DNA from: an uncultured Dialister sp.
Lineage (GTDB): Bacteria > Bacillota > Negativicutes > Veillonellales > Dialisteraceae
Length of the DNA: 64,000 bases
Direction: 5' to 3'
NCBI GenBank assembly: GCA_900541485.1
Contig: UQJW01000009.1
Span: 1-64,000, forward strand
Shown here: positions 17,640 through 26,136 of the stretch, piece after piece
How positions within the stretch are numbered: the stretch's first letter is position 1
Layout: every line of letters starts with the position of its first letter
Position numbers and translations under genes: made by a program
The notes under the pieces: generated by a model
Seen by the model: the letters and a program-made list of their open reading frames with translations, nothing else
Database searches by the model: none
What the model was told of the DNA's origin: nothing

Positions 17640-18155
17640 TTAGAAATGATAATTCAGGCCGACGCCGAAGCCGTCCTGGTTTTCCACGTCGTCCCTGTCA
17701 TAGTAGGTGTAATTGACGTCCAGATCGAAAGAGGTGGGAACCAGACCCAGCTGGAGGCCTACTTTATATTCCCTTTCCACGGAGGAAAGCTTCATTCCCG
17801 CATAGGCATCAAGAGGTCCGAGGACGTTGGTGCGTCCTTCGATCAACCCGTAGATTTTGGAATCTCTGTCATAATAGTTTCTGTTGCCGAGGCCCAAATA
17901 TACACGGCCCAACTTATATTTCGCATAAATATCGGTTTCATTTCCGCCATGGTTCCAGTGCCTGTATTCCGCACCGACGACGATTTTTTGAATCGGGGCG
18001 ATTTCTATGTGGGCGCTGTGGATGCCGTCTTTCGCCGTATTATAGCCATATCCGACTTCCGTTTCCATGATGGGAAGCCCGGGAACGAGGGCCTGCGCGG
18101 AATAAGCGCCGCCAAAGGCTGCCATGGCTACGGCCAGAATAATGATTTTTCTCAT
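17640..18155 (-). CDS. Small outer-membrane beta-barrel protein, copy 1
   Basis: 171-aa exported protein. The signal peptide is MRKIIILAVAMAAFGGAYSAQA with a likely AQA cleavage site. The mature part alternates hydrophobic and polar residues with repeated Tyr-rich strands (VGYGYNTAKDG, VVGAEYRHWN, IYAKYKLGRVYLGLGNRNYY). It ends GVGLNYHF, and a terminal Phe is the usual signal for BamA insertion. About eight strands fit an OmpX/OmpA-size barrel. It is a close paralogue of 20891-21406. The ATG at 18155 follows AAAGGAGG; an upstream in-frame ATG is not needed. Function unknown. Confidence 0.8.
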   Translation of the reverse strand: MRKIIILAVAMAAFGGAYSAQALVPGLPIMETEVGYGYNTAKDGIHSAHIEIAPIQKIVVGAEYRHWNHGGNETDIYAKYKLGRVYLGLGNRNYYDRDSKIYGLIEGRTNVLGPLDAYAGMKLSSVEREYKVGLQLGLVPTSFDLDVNYTYYDRDDVENQDGFGVGLNYHF

Positions 18156-18271
18156 AATAAATCCTCCTTTCTTCAAGGATGTTCTTTCATTATTATAATC
18201 GGAAGTCGCGGAGAATTTCAGCTTCATAGAAAGAAAGCATAGATATATGACAAACGGATGGACAGGAATGC

Positions 18272-18311
18272 AAAAACAGGGGGCCTGCGCTGTTTTGCCC
18301 CCCCTGTTTTT
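18272..18311 (-). terminator. Terminator of the pan operon
   Basis: AAAAACAGGGGGC pairs with GCCCCCCCTGTTTTT. It lies just past the stop of the BASS transporter gene and has T-runs on both strands. Confidence 0.85.
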
Positions 18312-18326
18312 ATGAACATCTATCGG

Positions 18327-19301
18327 TTATTCGGAAACGATTTCCTTTTCTGTGAAGGATTCTTCCGTTTTTTCATCCTTGCCTGCGAAATAAGAGGCGA
18401 GCAGGGAGCCGCTGATGTTATGCCATACACTGAAAATAGCACCGGCAATCCCTCCGGCAGCGGTAAAGTACATAATGGCCAGTGTGGAAGCAAGTCCTGA
18501 ATTCTGCATGCCCACTTCGATGGCCATGGCCCGGACCTGGGCTTCTTTCAAGTGGAACAGACGGCCTCCCGTATATCCTAAGAAAAGACCGAAAAGATTG
18601 TGAAGAATCACGACAAAGAGAATCAAAAGCCCACTGGTAAGAATGACAGCATGACTGAGAGATACTACGCAGGCTACGGTAAGAATGACAACCAAAGCGG
18701 AAAGCATGGGCATGATACTTGAAATCTTGGCGACCGGCTTAGGAAAGAAATAATTTAAAGCCACACCTGAAAGCAGAGGAAGAAGAACCATTTTTACAAT
18801 GGACATCATCATGGCCGTTAAATCCATATCAATCCAGGCACCTGCAATCTGCCATACGAGGAAAGGCGTGACAAACGGGGATAGAATCGTATTCACCATA
18901 GTCATGGATACAGAAAGAGCCACGTCTGCTTTGGCGATATAGCTGATGACATTGGAAGCCGTACCTCCCGGACAACAGCCGACGAGAACAACACCGATGG
19001 CAACTTCCGGCGGAAGCGGGAAAATGTGAATCAAGAGAAGAGCCGCAAGGGGCATGATAATAAATTGAAAAGCACTGCCGAGCCAGATCAATTTAGGATA
19101 ACGGAAAACCACTTTGAAATCCCCGACAGTGAGGCTCATTCCCATACCAAACATGATGATACCGAGCATCCAGGGAATTTTAGGGGCCAGCGGTGCAAAG
19201 AGTTGGGGCGTTACAACACCGAGGAGACCGGCTATGATAACACCCACTGTCATGTATTTCGTACAGAAACGGACGCATTTTTGGAGAAAAAGAGAAGTCA
19301 T
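18327..19301 (-). CDS. BASS-family transporter, probable ketopantoate/pantothenate-precursor importer (PanS-like)
   Basis: 324-aa inner-membrane protein of the bile acid:sodium symporter family, with about nine or ten helices. Family motifs include [12 protein letters not shown] near residue 50, [16 protein letters not shown] near 110 (the crossover region that binds sodium) and [14 protein letters not shown] near 265. Its start overlaps the end of panD by 4 bases, so it is translated with the pantothenate genes. PanS of Salmonella, a BASS protein, imports 2-ketopantoate, and that role is inferred here from the operon alone. Confidence 0.85.
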   Translation of the reverse strand: MTSLFLQKCVRFCTKYMTVGVIIAGLLGVVTPQLFAPLAPKIPWMLGIIMFGMGMSLTVGDFKVVFRYPKLIWLGSAFQFIIMPLAALLLIHIFPLPPEVAIGVVLVGCCPGGTASNVISYIAKADVALSVSMTMVNTILSPFVTPFLVWQIAGAWIDMDLTAMMMSIVKMVLLPLLSGVALNYFFPKPVAKISSIMPMLSALVVILTVACVVSLSHAVILTSGLLILFVVILHNLFGLFLGYTGGRLFHLKEAQVRAMAIEVGMQNSGLASTLAIMYFTAAGGIAGAIFSVWHNISGSLLASYFAGKDEKTEESFTEKEIVSE

Positions 19302-19681
19302 CCGATTTCCCTTTCTTTTTCCGCACCCCGTGTTTTGAGAGGACGATTTTTTTCATCCACCATAACTACTTTGGGAGTGAAATTTTTCGCCTCTTTTTCT
19401 TCCATTTGTGCATAAGCGATAATAATGACCGTGTCGCCGACGGCGGTAAGGCGGGCGGCAGCTCCGTTTAAGCAGATGACACCGCTTCCTCTCTTACCCG
19501 GAATGGTATACGTTTCAAGACGGGCACCGTTGTTATTATTGACGACCTGTACCCGCTCCCCGGGAAGAATGCCCGCAAGTTCGAGTAATTCCTCGTCGAT
19601 GGTGATACTTCCCATATAATTCAGATTGGCTTCTGTTACCGTAGCTCTGTGAATTTTTCCATGAAAGATGGTATAAAACAT
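19298..19681 (-). CDS. panD: Aspartate 1-decarboxylase
   Basis: 127-aa pyruvoyl enzyme that makes beta-alanine from aspartate for pantothenate synthesis. The self-cleavage site is the Gly24-Ser25 pair in YMGSITID; Ser25 becomes the pyruvoyl group. Other conserved parts are [12 protein letters not shown], the [20 protein letters not shown] segment and [12 protein letters not shown]. It is complete, and coupled on both sides: it overlaps panC by one base and the transporter by four. Confidence 0.96.
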   Translation of the reverse strand: MFYTIFHGKIHRATVTEANLNYMGSITIDEELLELAGILPGERVQVVNNNNGARLETYTIPGKRGSGVICLNGAAARLTAVGDTVIIIAYAQMEEKEAKNFTPKVVMVDEKNRPLKTRGAEKEREIG

Positions 19682-20535
19682 TACTGTGCCTCCAAAATAA
19701 TATTATCAATCAAACGTGTCGTTCCGAACCGTACGGCAAGAGCCAGTAAATTCCGCCCCTTCAGGGGAGAAGATACGGGGCGCAGGCCGGGAAGTTCGTA
19801 CATTTCTATATAATCAATATCGGCAAGCGGTTCTTTTTTGATTTCTTCTTTTACTTTTTCGATAATCTTGCGGCTGTCCCGTTCCCCACCAAGGAAATAC
19901 TCTTTTCCGTGAGCGAGACTTTGGGAAAGAACAAGAGCTGCTTTTCTTTCTGCAGGAGAAAGATAGACATTCCGTGAACTTTTGGCAAGTCCGTCTTTTT
20001 CTCTTACGATAGGAAGAATGCGAAGCTCCACATCAAAGAAAAGATCGATCACCATGCGGCGGAGTACTTCCGTCTGCTGTGCGTCTTTCAGTCCGAAATA
20101 AGCACGGTCGGGATGAGCCAGATGGAATAATTTCGTCACAACCGTTGTGACACCGCGGAAATGAATCGGTCTCGTTCTTCCGCAGAGAACTTTGGTTACA
20201 TCGCCTGTTACTTCTACCCATGTCATATCGGGAGAGGGGTACATTTCGGAAGGAGAAGGAGCGAAAATAACGTCAGCACCTGCTTCCTCCGCTCTTTTGG
20301 CATCCTTTTCCAACTGACGGGGATACGCATCATAGTCTTCATTGGGGCCGAACTGTGTGGGGTTTACGAAAACGCTCACAATGACCACATCATTTTCTTT
20401 CGCCGCCGTTTCTATCAAAGAGGCATGTCCGTCGTGAAGAGCCCCCATGGTGGGGACAAGACCGATGCTTTTTCCTTCCTTTTTGCACCGGCGGGAGAAT
20501 TCCCTGATCTCTGAAACAGTCTGGTAAATAGTCAT
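19681..20535 (-). CDS. panC: Pantothenate synthetase (pantoate-beta-alanine ligase)
   Basis: 284-aa enzyme that joins pantoate and beta-alanine using ATP. The HxGH nucleotide-binding motif is HDGH at residues 34-37, after [11 protein letters not shown]. The KMSKS-like loop and SSRNVYLS stretch lie near 180. The start at 20535 follows AAAGGA; a longer frame upstream would read into the structured leader and is rejected. It is the first gene of panC-panD-BASS. No panB or panE is in the window. Confidence 0.95.
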   Translation of the reverse strand: MTIYQTVSEIREFSRRCKKEGKSIGLVPTMGALHDGHASLIETAAKENDVVIVSVFVNPTQFGPNEDYDAYPRQLEKDAKRAEEAGADVIFAPSPSEMYPSPDMTWVEVTGDVTKVLCGRTRPIHFRGVTTVVTKLFHLAHPDRAYFGLKDAQQTEVLRRMVIDLFFDVELRILPIVREKDGLAKSSRNVYLSPAERKAALVLSQSLAHGKEYFLGGERDSRKIIEKVKEEIKKEPLADIDYIEMYELPGLRPVSSPLKGRNLLALAVRFGTTRLIDNIILEAQ

Positions 20536-20781
20536 ACACGTCTTTCCTTTCTGTACAGGATGCAATGGAGCACAGCACAGCAAAAATAAAAACGCATTTC
20601 AAAACGAAATGCGTCCTTCAGGCAAAAAATAAGCATCCGTAAGGGATGCAAAATACCATACTGCATTCGTCTCGGTTATTGCAATCCAAGCGATATAAAA
20701 TCGGTGTCATCGGCACGTCTCCCGTAACGGTTGTCTGGAGCTCACAAAGGATACCCCGATGAGAACATACCGCACCTGCGT
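20536..20781 (-). ncRNA. Structured leader RNA of the pan operon with two terminators
   Basis: A strong promoter (20788-20815) starts a transcript about 245 bases before panC. Toward its end come two intrinsic terminators: 20624-20650 (GCATCC/GGATGC, then TTATTTTTT) and 20583-20614 (GCATTTC/GAAATGC, then TTTTTATTTTT). The arm of the first also fits a competing hairpin 20646-20666 (ATGCA/TGCAT), the layout of an attenuator. Further upstream the RNA can fold as CATCGG/CCGATG (20707-20763) enclosing CTCC/GGAG and a CCG-TTA-CGG hairpin. No promoter fits between the terminators and panC. Its class is unknown to me; it may be a pan-type motif or a new riboswitch. Confidence 0.5.
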
Positions 20782-20787
20782 CTGTCA

Positions 20788-20815
20788 ATATACAAGGAAA
20801 TACTGAAAATGTCAA
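20788..20815 (-). promoter_or_regulatory. Sigma-70-type promoter of the pan leader
   Basis: On the minus strand TTGACA (20810-20815) and TATATT (20788-20793) are 16 bases apart, close to consensus. It directs transcription into the leader and panC. Confidence 0.75.
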
Positions 20816-20847
20816 GGACGGTTATTTTTTTATAGAAAGAAAAAAAT

Positions 20848-20876
20848 AAAAGAGCAACTTTTGGGGTTGCTCTTTT
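20848..20876 (-). terminator. Terminator of outer-membrane gene copy 2
   Basis: AAAAGAGCAAC and GTTGCTCTTTT form a perfect stem, followed on the minus strand by an ATTTTTTT run. Confidence 0.85.
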
Positions 20877-20890
20877 CAAGTACTCATTTT

Positions 20891-21406
20891 TTAAAAGTGA
20901 TAGTTCAGTCCTATGCCGTAGCCGTTTTCATTTTTTGTATTGTCCCTGTCGTAATAGGTGTAGTTCACGTCGAGATCGAAGTCGGTGGGGACAATATCCA
21001 GCTGGAGGCCGACTTTGTATTCTTTTTCTACGGAAGAAAGTTTTACGCCTGCATAACCATCGAGCGGTCCGAGTATATTTGCCCGTCCTTCAATCAGTCC
21101 GTATAATTTAGCATCCCGGTCGTAATAATTTCTGTTGCCGAGACCGAGATAAACATGATCCAGTTTGTACTTGGCGTAAATATCCGTTTCGTTTCCGCCG
21201 CGATTCCAGTGTCTGTACTCCGCTCCGAGAATTACTTTTTTGACAGGTGCAATTTCAATGTGGGCACTGTGGATACCGTCTTTGGCGGTGTTGTAGCCGT
21301 AGCCGGCTTCTGTTTCCAGGAAAGGTATACCGGGGACAAGAGCCTGTGCTGTGTAAAGACCGCTTCCGATAGCCAAACCGAGAGTTAAAAACCATATTTT
21401 TTTCAT
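20891..21406 (-). CDS. Small outer-membrane beta-barrel protein, copy 2
   Basis: 171-aa paralogue of 17640-18155, the same length and nearly the same over the barrel (LVPGIPFLETEAGYGYNTAK, EYRHWNRGGNETDIYAKYK, GLGNRNYYDRD, ending GIGLNYHF). The signal peptides differ more: here MKKIWFLTLGLAIGSGLYTAQA. A GGGGA ribosome site precedes the ATG. The two genes bracket the pan operon in the same orientation. Function unknown; the terminal Phe and strand pattern indicate the outer membrane. Confidence 0.8.
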   Translation of the reverse strand: MKKIWFLTLGLAIGSGLYTAQALVPGIPFLETEAGYGYNTAKDGIHSAHIEIAPVKKVILGAEYRHWNRGGNETDIYAKYKLDHVYLGLGNRNYYDRDAKLYGLIEGRANILGPLDGYAGVKLSSVEKEYKVGLQLDIVPTDFDLDVNYTYYDRDNTKNENGYGIGLNYHF

Positions 21407-21504
21407 CTCATAATCCCCTTTCGTAAGAATTTTATGTATATATCTATTATATGACGGACAGTTGTTTTTTTCTACAGAACAAAAAATTAAAAATGATAAA
21501 AATA

Positions 21505-21531
21505 AAAAAGACGGCGTTTGAACCGTCTTTT
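21505..21531 (-). terminator. Terminator of the dehydrogenase gene
   Basis: AAAAGACGG and CCGTCTTTT pair across 8 bases, with T-rich sequence on the minus-strand side just after the 21543 stop. Confidence 0.8.
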
Positions 21532-21542
21532 ATTTTTGAAAA

Positions 21543-22496
21543 TTACAGTGTCAGAGCCCGGGTAAAATGTTCTTTGAGGATACGGACAGAAGCATGGAAT
21601 TCTTTCATTTCTTCTTCGGTCAGCCGGATTTCGATAATGTCTTCCACACCGTCTTTGCCTATTTTCACGGGTACGGAAGCGAAACTGTCTTTAATTCCGT
21701 AGGGGCCGTCGAGGTAGACAGAGCAGGGGAGAATTTTATGCTCATTGTGATAGATGGCACGGACCAGTTCTGCCGTAGCGGAGGTGACGCCAAATTCCGT
21801 GCAGCCCTTGGTCGTATTTTCTATATAACCTTCTTTATGGACTTTTTCTAAAATAGTGGCCTTGTCGTCCATGCGGTAGAGCTCCGGCTTTTCTGCGAGA
21901 AGTTGGTCTATCGGCTTTCCCGCTACCAGGACATGACTCCAGGGAATCATCGAGCTGTCGCCATGCTCGCCGAGGAGATAGGCCGTGAGAGAGCGGCGGT
22001 TGATTTTCAGCTGGGTAGAAAGTTGCATTTGCAGGCGGGCAGAGTCGAGAGCCGTGCCTGAACCGATGACTTTTTCTTTCGGCCAATCCAATTTATATTG
22101 AAGGTATTCGGCGATAATATCGCAGGGGTTGGAAATAGAAATAATAATTCCGTCAAATCCGGAATTCTGAATGAGGGGGATCAATTCTTTTGTGGTTTCG
22201 ATAGCACCGTCCATCATGTCCAGTCTTGTCTGCCCGGGAAGACGGGGTTTTCCGGAGGCATTAATCATAATATCCGCATCTTTCATATCCGCTATTGTTC
22301 CCGCATAGGCTTCGAAGTGATGGGGCTGATAGCTGACAGCATCAGATAAATCTAAAGCTTCACCCATAGCCTTGTCGTGGTTGATATCGTAGAAAACAAC
22401 TTCATCTGCCAGACCTTGTATGGCAAATTGCAGTGCTAGGTGAGAGCCGACATTTCCTGCACCGATAATTCCGATTTTTCTTGTTTTGATAGCCAT
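21543..22496 (-). CDS. L-lactate/L-malate dehydrogenase family enzyme (malate-type specificity residue)
   Basis: 317-aa NAD-dependent 2-hydroxyacid dehydrogenase. GAGNVG at residues 12-17 binds the dinucleotide and Asp37 (FYDIN) selects NAD. The substrate loop reads KPRLPGQTR, placing Arg85 where lactate dehydrogenases have Gln and malate dehydrogenases have Arg, so oxaloacetate/malate is the likely substrate. The catalytic His is in GEHGDS. That region and the WSHV stretch are closer to lactate or hydroxyisocaproate dehydrogenases. The subgroup is therefore unsure; malate dehydrogenase would suit a succinate-propionate fermenter. Confidence 0.85.
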   Translation of the reverse strand: MAIKTRKIGIIGAGNVGSHLALQFAIQGLADEVVFYDINHDKAMGEALDLSDAVSYQPHHFEAYAGTIADMKDADIMINASGKPRLPGQTRLDMMDGAIETTKELIPLIQNSGFDGIIISISNPCDIIAEYLQYKLDWPKEKVIGSGTALDSARLQMQLSTQLKINRRSLTAYLLGEHGDSSMIPWSHVLVAGKPIDQLLAEKPELYRMDDKATILEKVHKEGYIENTTKGCTEFGVTSATAELVRAIYHNEHKILPCSVYLDGPYGIKDSFASVPVKIGKDGVEDIIEIRLTEEEMKEFHASVRILKEHFTRALTL

Positions 22497-22665
22497 TTTA
22501 TGACCTCCGTATTTTAATGGGAAAATAAATTCAACAAAGAAATGAAAATCATGTTTGGAATGATTGCTCCCATTATACTACTCCTGCGGTAAACAAGCTA
22601 TCCGCTGCAAATCCGAAAAAGATGAATCATAGAGAATGTACTACATATAGTATGGGCGAAATCTA

Positions 22666-22694
22666 TTGACACAATATATAAGATGGTTTATTCT
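22666..22694 (+). promoter_or_regulatory. Promoter of nrdJ
   Basis: TTGACA at 22666-22671 and TATTCT at 22689-22694 are 17 bases apart. The start codon is about 50 bases further on. The gap 22497-22665 shows no gene. Confidence 0.6.
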
Positions 22695-22747
22695 GTTATA
22701 TAGAAAATATTCGGTACAGATACCGTAAGATAAGAGAGGTTATTTCC

Positions 22748-24622
22748 ATGAAAAAGTGGTATGAAAATGAAGTCAGCCAAGGTATTTTGAAGGAGAAATA
22801 TTATCATCAGGGAGAAACATCGCCCGAGCAGTTTATGGACCGGGTCAGCTCCGTTTTCAGTGATACGTCATTCCGCAGTCGTATGCGGAGTTATTTGGAG
22901 AGTGCCGAATTTTGTCCTGCCGGAAGAACTTTGTATGCTGCCGGTGCGAAGGGGAAGTTCAAGGTATCCATGTCCAATTGCTATATACTTCCTTCTCCCG
23001 AGGATAATCTGGAATCTATTTTCCGTTCCAATGGAGAGATTGCGCGGATTTTCTCTTATGGAGGGGGTATCGGTATTAATATTTCCAATCTCCGTCCCAA
23101 AGGAAGTGAAGTGAAGAATGTGGCCCGTACGTCGACCGGTGCGGTTTCCTTTATGAAGATTTTTAATGTAACGGGTGAAGTCATCAGTCAGAACGGCCGC
23201 CGCGGTGCTATGATGGTAGGGCTTAACTGCAGCCATCCCGATATTTATGAATTTCTCCATATCAAGCAGGCGGAAGAAAAATTGTCCAGTATGAATATCA
23301 GTATTTTATTTACTGATGAATTTATGAAAGCCGTGAAGAAAGATAAGGAATATACGCTGAAATTCCATGTAAAATCAACGGGCGAGGATATAGAAAGAAC
23401 AATCCGTGCGGCCGACTTTTTCCGTGAATATTGTGAAACCCAGTGGGATTGGGGCGATCCGGGAGCGTTATTTTCCGACCGCCTCAATGACTACCATCTC
23501 TTGGCAGGGTATCCGGAGTACAAGATTGAAATCACGAATCCCTGCGGAGAGTTTGGCGGAAATGCTTATAATGCCTGCAATTTGGGGAGTATCAATTTGT
23601 ATGCCATGATTGACCGTAAATTTGAAGATAATCCGGCTTTGAATGAAGAGAAATTTAAACAAGCCGTTTATGACGGAATCAGGGCGTTGGATGAAATCGT
23701 AGAGTATGGATATGAAACGCAGCCGCTTGACGAAAACAGGATCTGCATTGATGACTGGCGTTCATTGGGACTCGGTCTCTTCGGGGTGTCCGACGCACTG
23801 ATTGCCATGAAAATGACTTATGGCAGTGACGAGGCCAATGCATTTATAGGGCGGGTCATGAAAATGATGTTGCTTTCTGCAATCCGCTCGTCCTGTGATC
23901 TTGCGAAAAAGAAAGGGACTTTCGGTCATTACCGCTGGGAAGCGACGGAAAAATCGCCTGTCATGGCTCTTGTAAAAGAATCGGACCCCGCACTTTATGA
24001 AGATGTGCGTGCTCACGGTCTGCGGAACGGCACGCTTCTTGCCATCGCACCGACAGGAACGATTTCACTTCTCATGGGAAGTTATTCCGGCGGCTGTGAA
24101 CCGCTTTATAAAATTTCCTATGAACGGACGTCCCATAAAATGGAGGAGGTTCACGGACATTTTCGCGTTTATGCCCACAGCATTAAAGATTTGCTGGAGT
24201 ATCATCATCTGCCGCTCACTCTTTCCGATGAAGAAATCAGGAAAAAATTCCCCTGGGTTATCGAAAGCCATGATGTACCGTTTATGAACCGTGTAAAAAT
24301 GCAGGCGGTCATGCAAAAATACGTGGATAATTCGATTTCCAGTACCGTCAATTTAAAAAATGAAGCGACATCGGAGGATATCCGTCAGATTTATATGGCG
24401 GCCTGGGAAAACGGGTGCAAAGGTATTACCGTATTCAGAGACGGATGCCGCCGCGGAAATATTTTGGGTGTCACGGTTTCGGAAGAAAAAGCAGGAAAAG
24501 AGAAGAAAGAGAGCAGTCCCGGACAAACGGGTTGTCCTGCCTGCGGATCGTCCGAGGTTCATGTAGAGGGACACTGTGCCACTTGTCAGGATTGCGGCTG
24601 GTCAGCTTGCAGTGTGATATAA
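22748..24622 (+). CDS. nrdJ: Adenosylcobalamin-dependent ribonucleotide reductase (class II)
   Basis: 624-aa class II reductase that makes deoxyribonucleotides using coenzyme B12, with no oxygen requirement. Landmarks are FCPAGRTLYAAG near residue 55, MSNCYILP (a redox Cys), GGGIGINISNLRP and NPCGEFGGNAYNACNLGS near 265 (active-site Cys and Glu). LAIAPTGTISLLMG lies near 435. The C-terminus carries two CxxC pairs (GCPACGS and CATCQDCGW), a zinc-ribbon-like tail probably used in re-reduction. Its need for B12 fits the cbiZ gene at 49213. Confidence 0.94.
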   Translation: MKKWYENEVSQGILKEKYYHQGETSPEQFMDRVSSVFSDTSFRSRMRSYLESAEFCPAGRTLYAAGAKGKFKVSMSNCYILPSPEDNLESIFRSNGEIARIFSYGGGIGINISNLRPKGSEVKNVARTSTGAVSFMKIFNVTGEVISQNGRRGAMMVGLNCSHPDIYEFLHIKQAEEKLSSMNISILFTDEFMKAVKKDKEYTLKFHVKSTGEDIERTIRAADFFREYCETQWDWGDPGALFSDRLNDYHLLAGYPEYKIEITNPCGEFGGNAYNACNLGSINLYAMIDRKFEDNPALNEEKFKQAVYDGIRALDEIVEYGYETQPLDENRICIDDWRSLGLGLFGVSDALIAMKMTYGSDEANAFIGRVMKMMLLSAIRSSCDLAKKKGTFGHYRWEATEKSPVMALVKESDPALYEDVRAHGLRNGTLLAIAPTGTISLLMGSYSGGCEPLYKISYERTSHKMEEVHGHFRVYAHSIKDLLEYHHLPLTLSDEEIRKKFPWVIESHDVPFMNRVKMQAVMQKYVDNSISSTVNLKNEATSEDIRQIYMAAWENGCKGITVFRDGCRRGNILGVTVSEEKAGKEKKESSPGQTGCPACGSSEVHVEGHCATCQDCGWSACSVI

Positions 24623-24631
24623 AAACGACAT

Positions 24632-24679
24632 AGAAAAAAGACCTTGATTGTGCTGTATGCATGATAAGGTCTTTTTTCT
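24632..24679 (+). terminator. Terminator of nrdJ
   Basis: AGAAAAAAGACCTT pairs with AAGGTCTTTTTTCT around a 20-base loop, 10 bases after the stop. Confidence 0.8.
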
Positions 24680-24865
24680 GTATATTTTACAGAGGTATAT
24701 CAAATTATAGTGTGCATTTTAGTGAATTGAAGAGTACTTTCCTTGAACAGAACCGGATTTAAATATATAATATTTATAACAAGTGAGGCATATATTTCAG
24801 ATGACTCATGATAAGATGACGGCAGATTTACAGGCCGTAATTACTTTCTTAAAGGAGGAACGTTC

Positions 24866-25927
24866 ATGAAAGGTTATGCAATGCTTAGAATCGGTCAAGT
24901 AGGCTGGGTAGAAAAAGACAGACCTGCTTGCGGTCCCATGGATGCTATCTGTAAACCGCTGGCGATTGCGATTTGTACATCTGATGTCCATACCGTATGG
25001 GAAGGCGCAGTCGGCGAAAGAGAGGATATGATTCTCGGACATGAATGCTGTGCGGAAGTCGTAGAAGTCGGCGAACTCGTCAAAGATTTCAAACCGGGTG
25101 ACAGAGTCCTTGTTCCGGCAATTACACCGGACTGGAATTCTCTGGAAGCACAGGCAGGATATGCTATGCACTCCGGCGGTATGCTGGCAGGCTGGAAATT
25201 CTCCAATTTCAAAGATGGCGTATTTGCCGAATTTTTCCATGTCAATGATGCAGACGGTAACCTGGCTCATTTGCCGAAGGACATGGATATCGTTGATGCA
25301 TGCATGCTTTCTGATATGGTACCGACGGGATTCCACGGCGTTGAACTGGCAGATGTACAGTTCGGCGACACCGTTCTTGTTATCGGTATCGGCCCTGTAG
25401 GACTGATGTCCGTAGCAGGTGCAAATCTGAGAGGGGCAGCACGTATCATTGCCGTAGGAAGCCGTCCTGTCTGTGTAGAAGCGGCTAAGAAATACGGTGC
25501 TACCGATTTCATCAATTATAAAAACGGTCCGATTGAAGAACAGGTCCTGAAAATGACAGACGGTAAAGGTGTGGATAAAGTCGTCATTGCAGGCGGTACG
25601 GTCGATACCTTCGGTTCTGCCGTGAAATGTCTGAAACCGGGCGGAAAAATCGGCTCTGTCAACTACTTGGGCAGCGGTGACACCATTAATATTCCCCGTA
25701 TAGAATGGGGTGTAGGCATGGGCCACAAAGCCATCTGCGGCGGCCTGATGCCCGGCGGAAGACTCCGTATGGAAAAACTCGGTGCCCTCGTATCATCCGG
25801 AAAACTTGATGTAAGTCCTCTTGCTACCCATGTTTTCGAAGGATGGGACAGCATTCCCGAAGCACTGCAAATCATGAAAGAAAAACCGGCAGACGTTATC
25901 AAACCGGTTGTCGTTCTTGAAAAATAA
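24866..25927 (+). CDS. NADP-dependent secondary alcohol dehydrogenase (zinc)
   Basis: 353-aa medium-chain zinc alcohol dehydrogenase of the Thermoanaerobacter/Clostridium beijerinckii type. Catalytic zinc ligands Cys37 (ICTSDVH) and His59-Glu60 (LGHE) stand at the same numbers as in that group. GIGPVGLMSVAGA near 176 binds cofactor and GSRPVC near 198 is the NADP-selecting stretch. The structural-zinc Cys cluster of liver-type enzymes is absent, as is normal for this group. It interconverts secondary alcohols and ketones or aldehydes. AAAGGAGG precedes the start; it is monocistronic with its own terminator. Confidence 0.92.
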   Translation: MKGYAMLRIGQVGWVEKDRPACGPMDAICKPLAIAICTSDVHTVWEGAVGEREDMILGHECCAEVVEVGELVKDFKPGDRVLVPAITPDWNSLEAQAGYAMHSGGMLAGWKFSNFKDGVFAEFFHVNDADGNLAHLPKDMDIVDACMLSDMVPTGFHGVELADVQFGDTVLVIGIGPVGLMSVAGANLRGAARIIAVGSRPVCVEAAKKYGATDFINYKNGPIEEQVLKMTDGKGVDKVVIAGGTVDTFGSAVKCLKPGGKIGSVNYLGSGDTINIPRIEWGVGMGHKAICGGLMPGGRLRMEKLGALVSSGKLDVSPLATHVFEGWDSIPEALQIMKEKPADVIKPVVVLEK

Positions 25928-25935
25928 TCATCTAA

Positions 25936-25974
25936 AAAAACGGTACAGTTCTGTAAAAAGGCTGTACCGTTTTT
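25936..25974 (+). terminator. Terminator of the alcohol dehydrogenase
   Basis: AAAAACGGTACAG and CTGTACCGTTTTT form a perfect stem 9 bases after the stop. Confidence 0.9.
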
Positions 25975-26136
25975 GTTTATCCTATTTTTATAATTTTTTA
26001 CAATTATAATAATTTACAGAAGGCTTGCGAATTTCTTGAATATATAATAAAGTAATCATGGATAGAAACGGCAAGTCTTTATTTTTTTATGCTGTTTTAA
26101 GATTTACCCGAAATAAAAGATACGGAGAAAAACAAA

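Noticed and set aside
20618..20815. 65-codon minus-strand frame upstream of panC
   Set aside because: It covers the promoter and the structured leader and begins upstream of the transcription start.
22497..22747. Cobalamin riboswitch ahead of nrdJ
   Set aside because: The B12-box (GCCACTG-like) is absent; only an ordinary promoter is visible.
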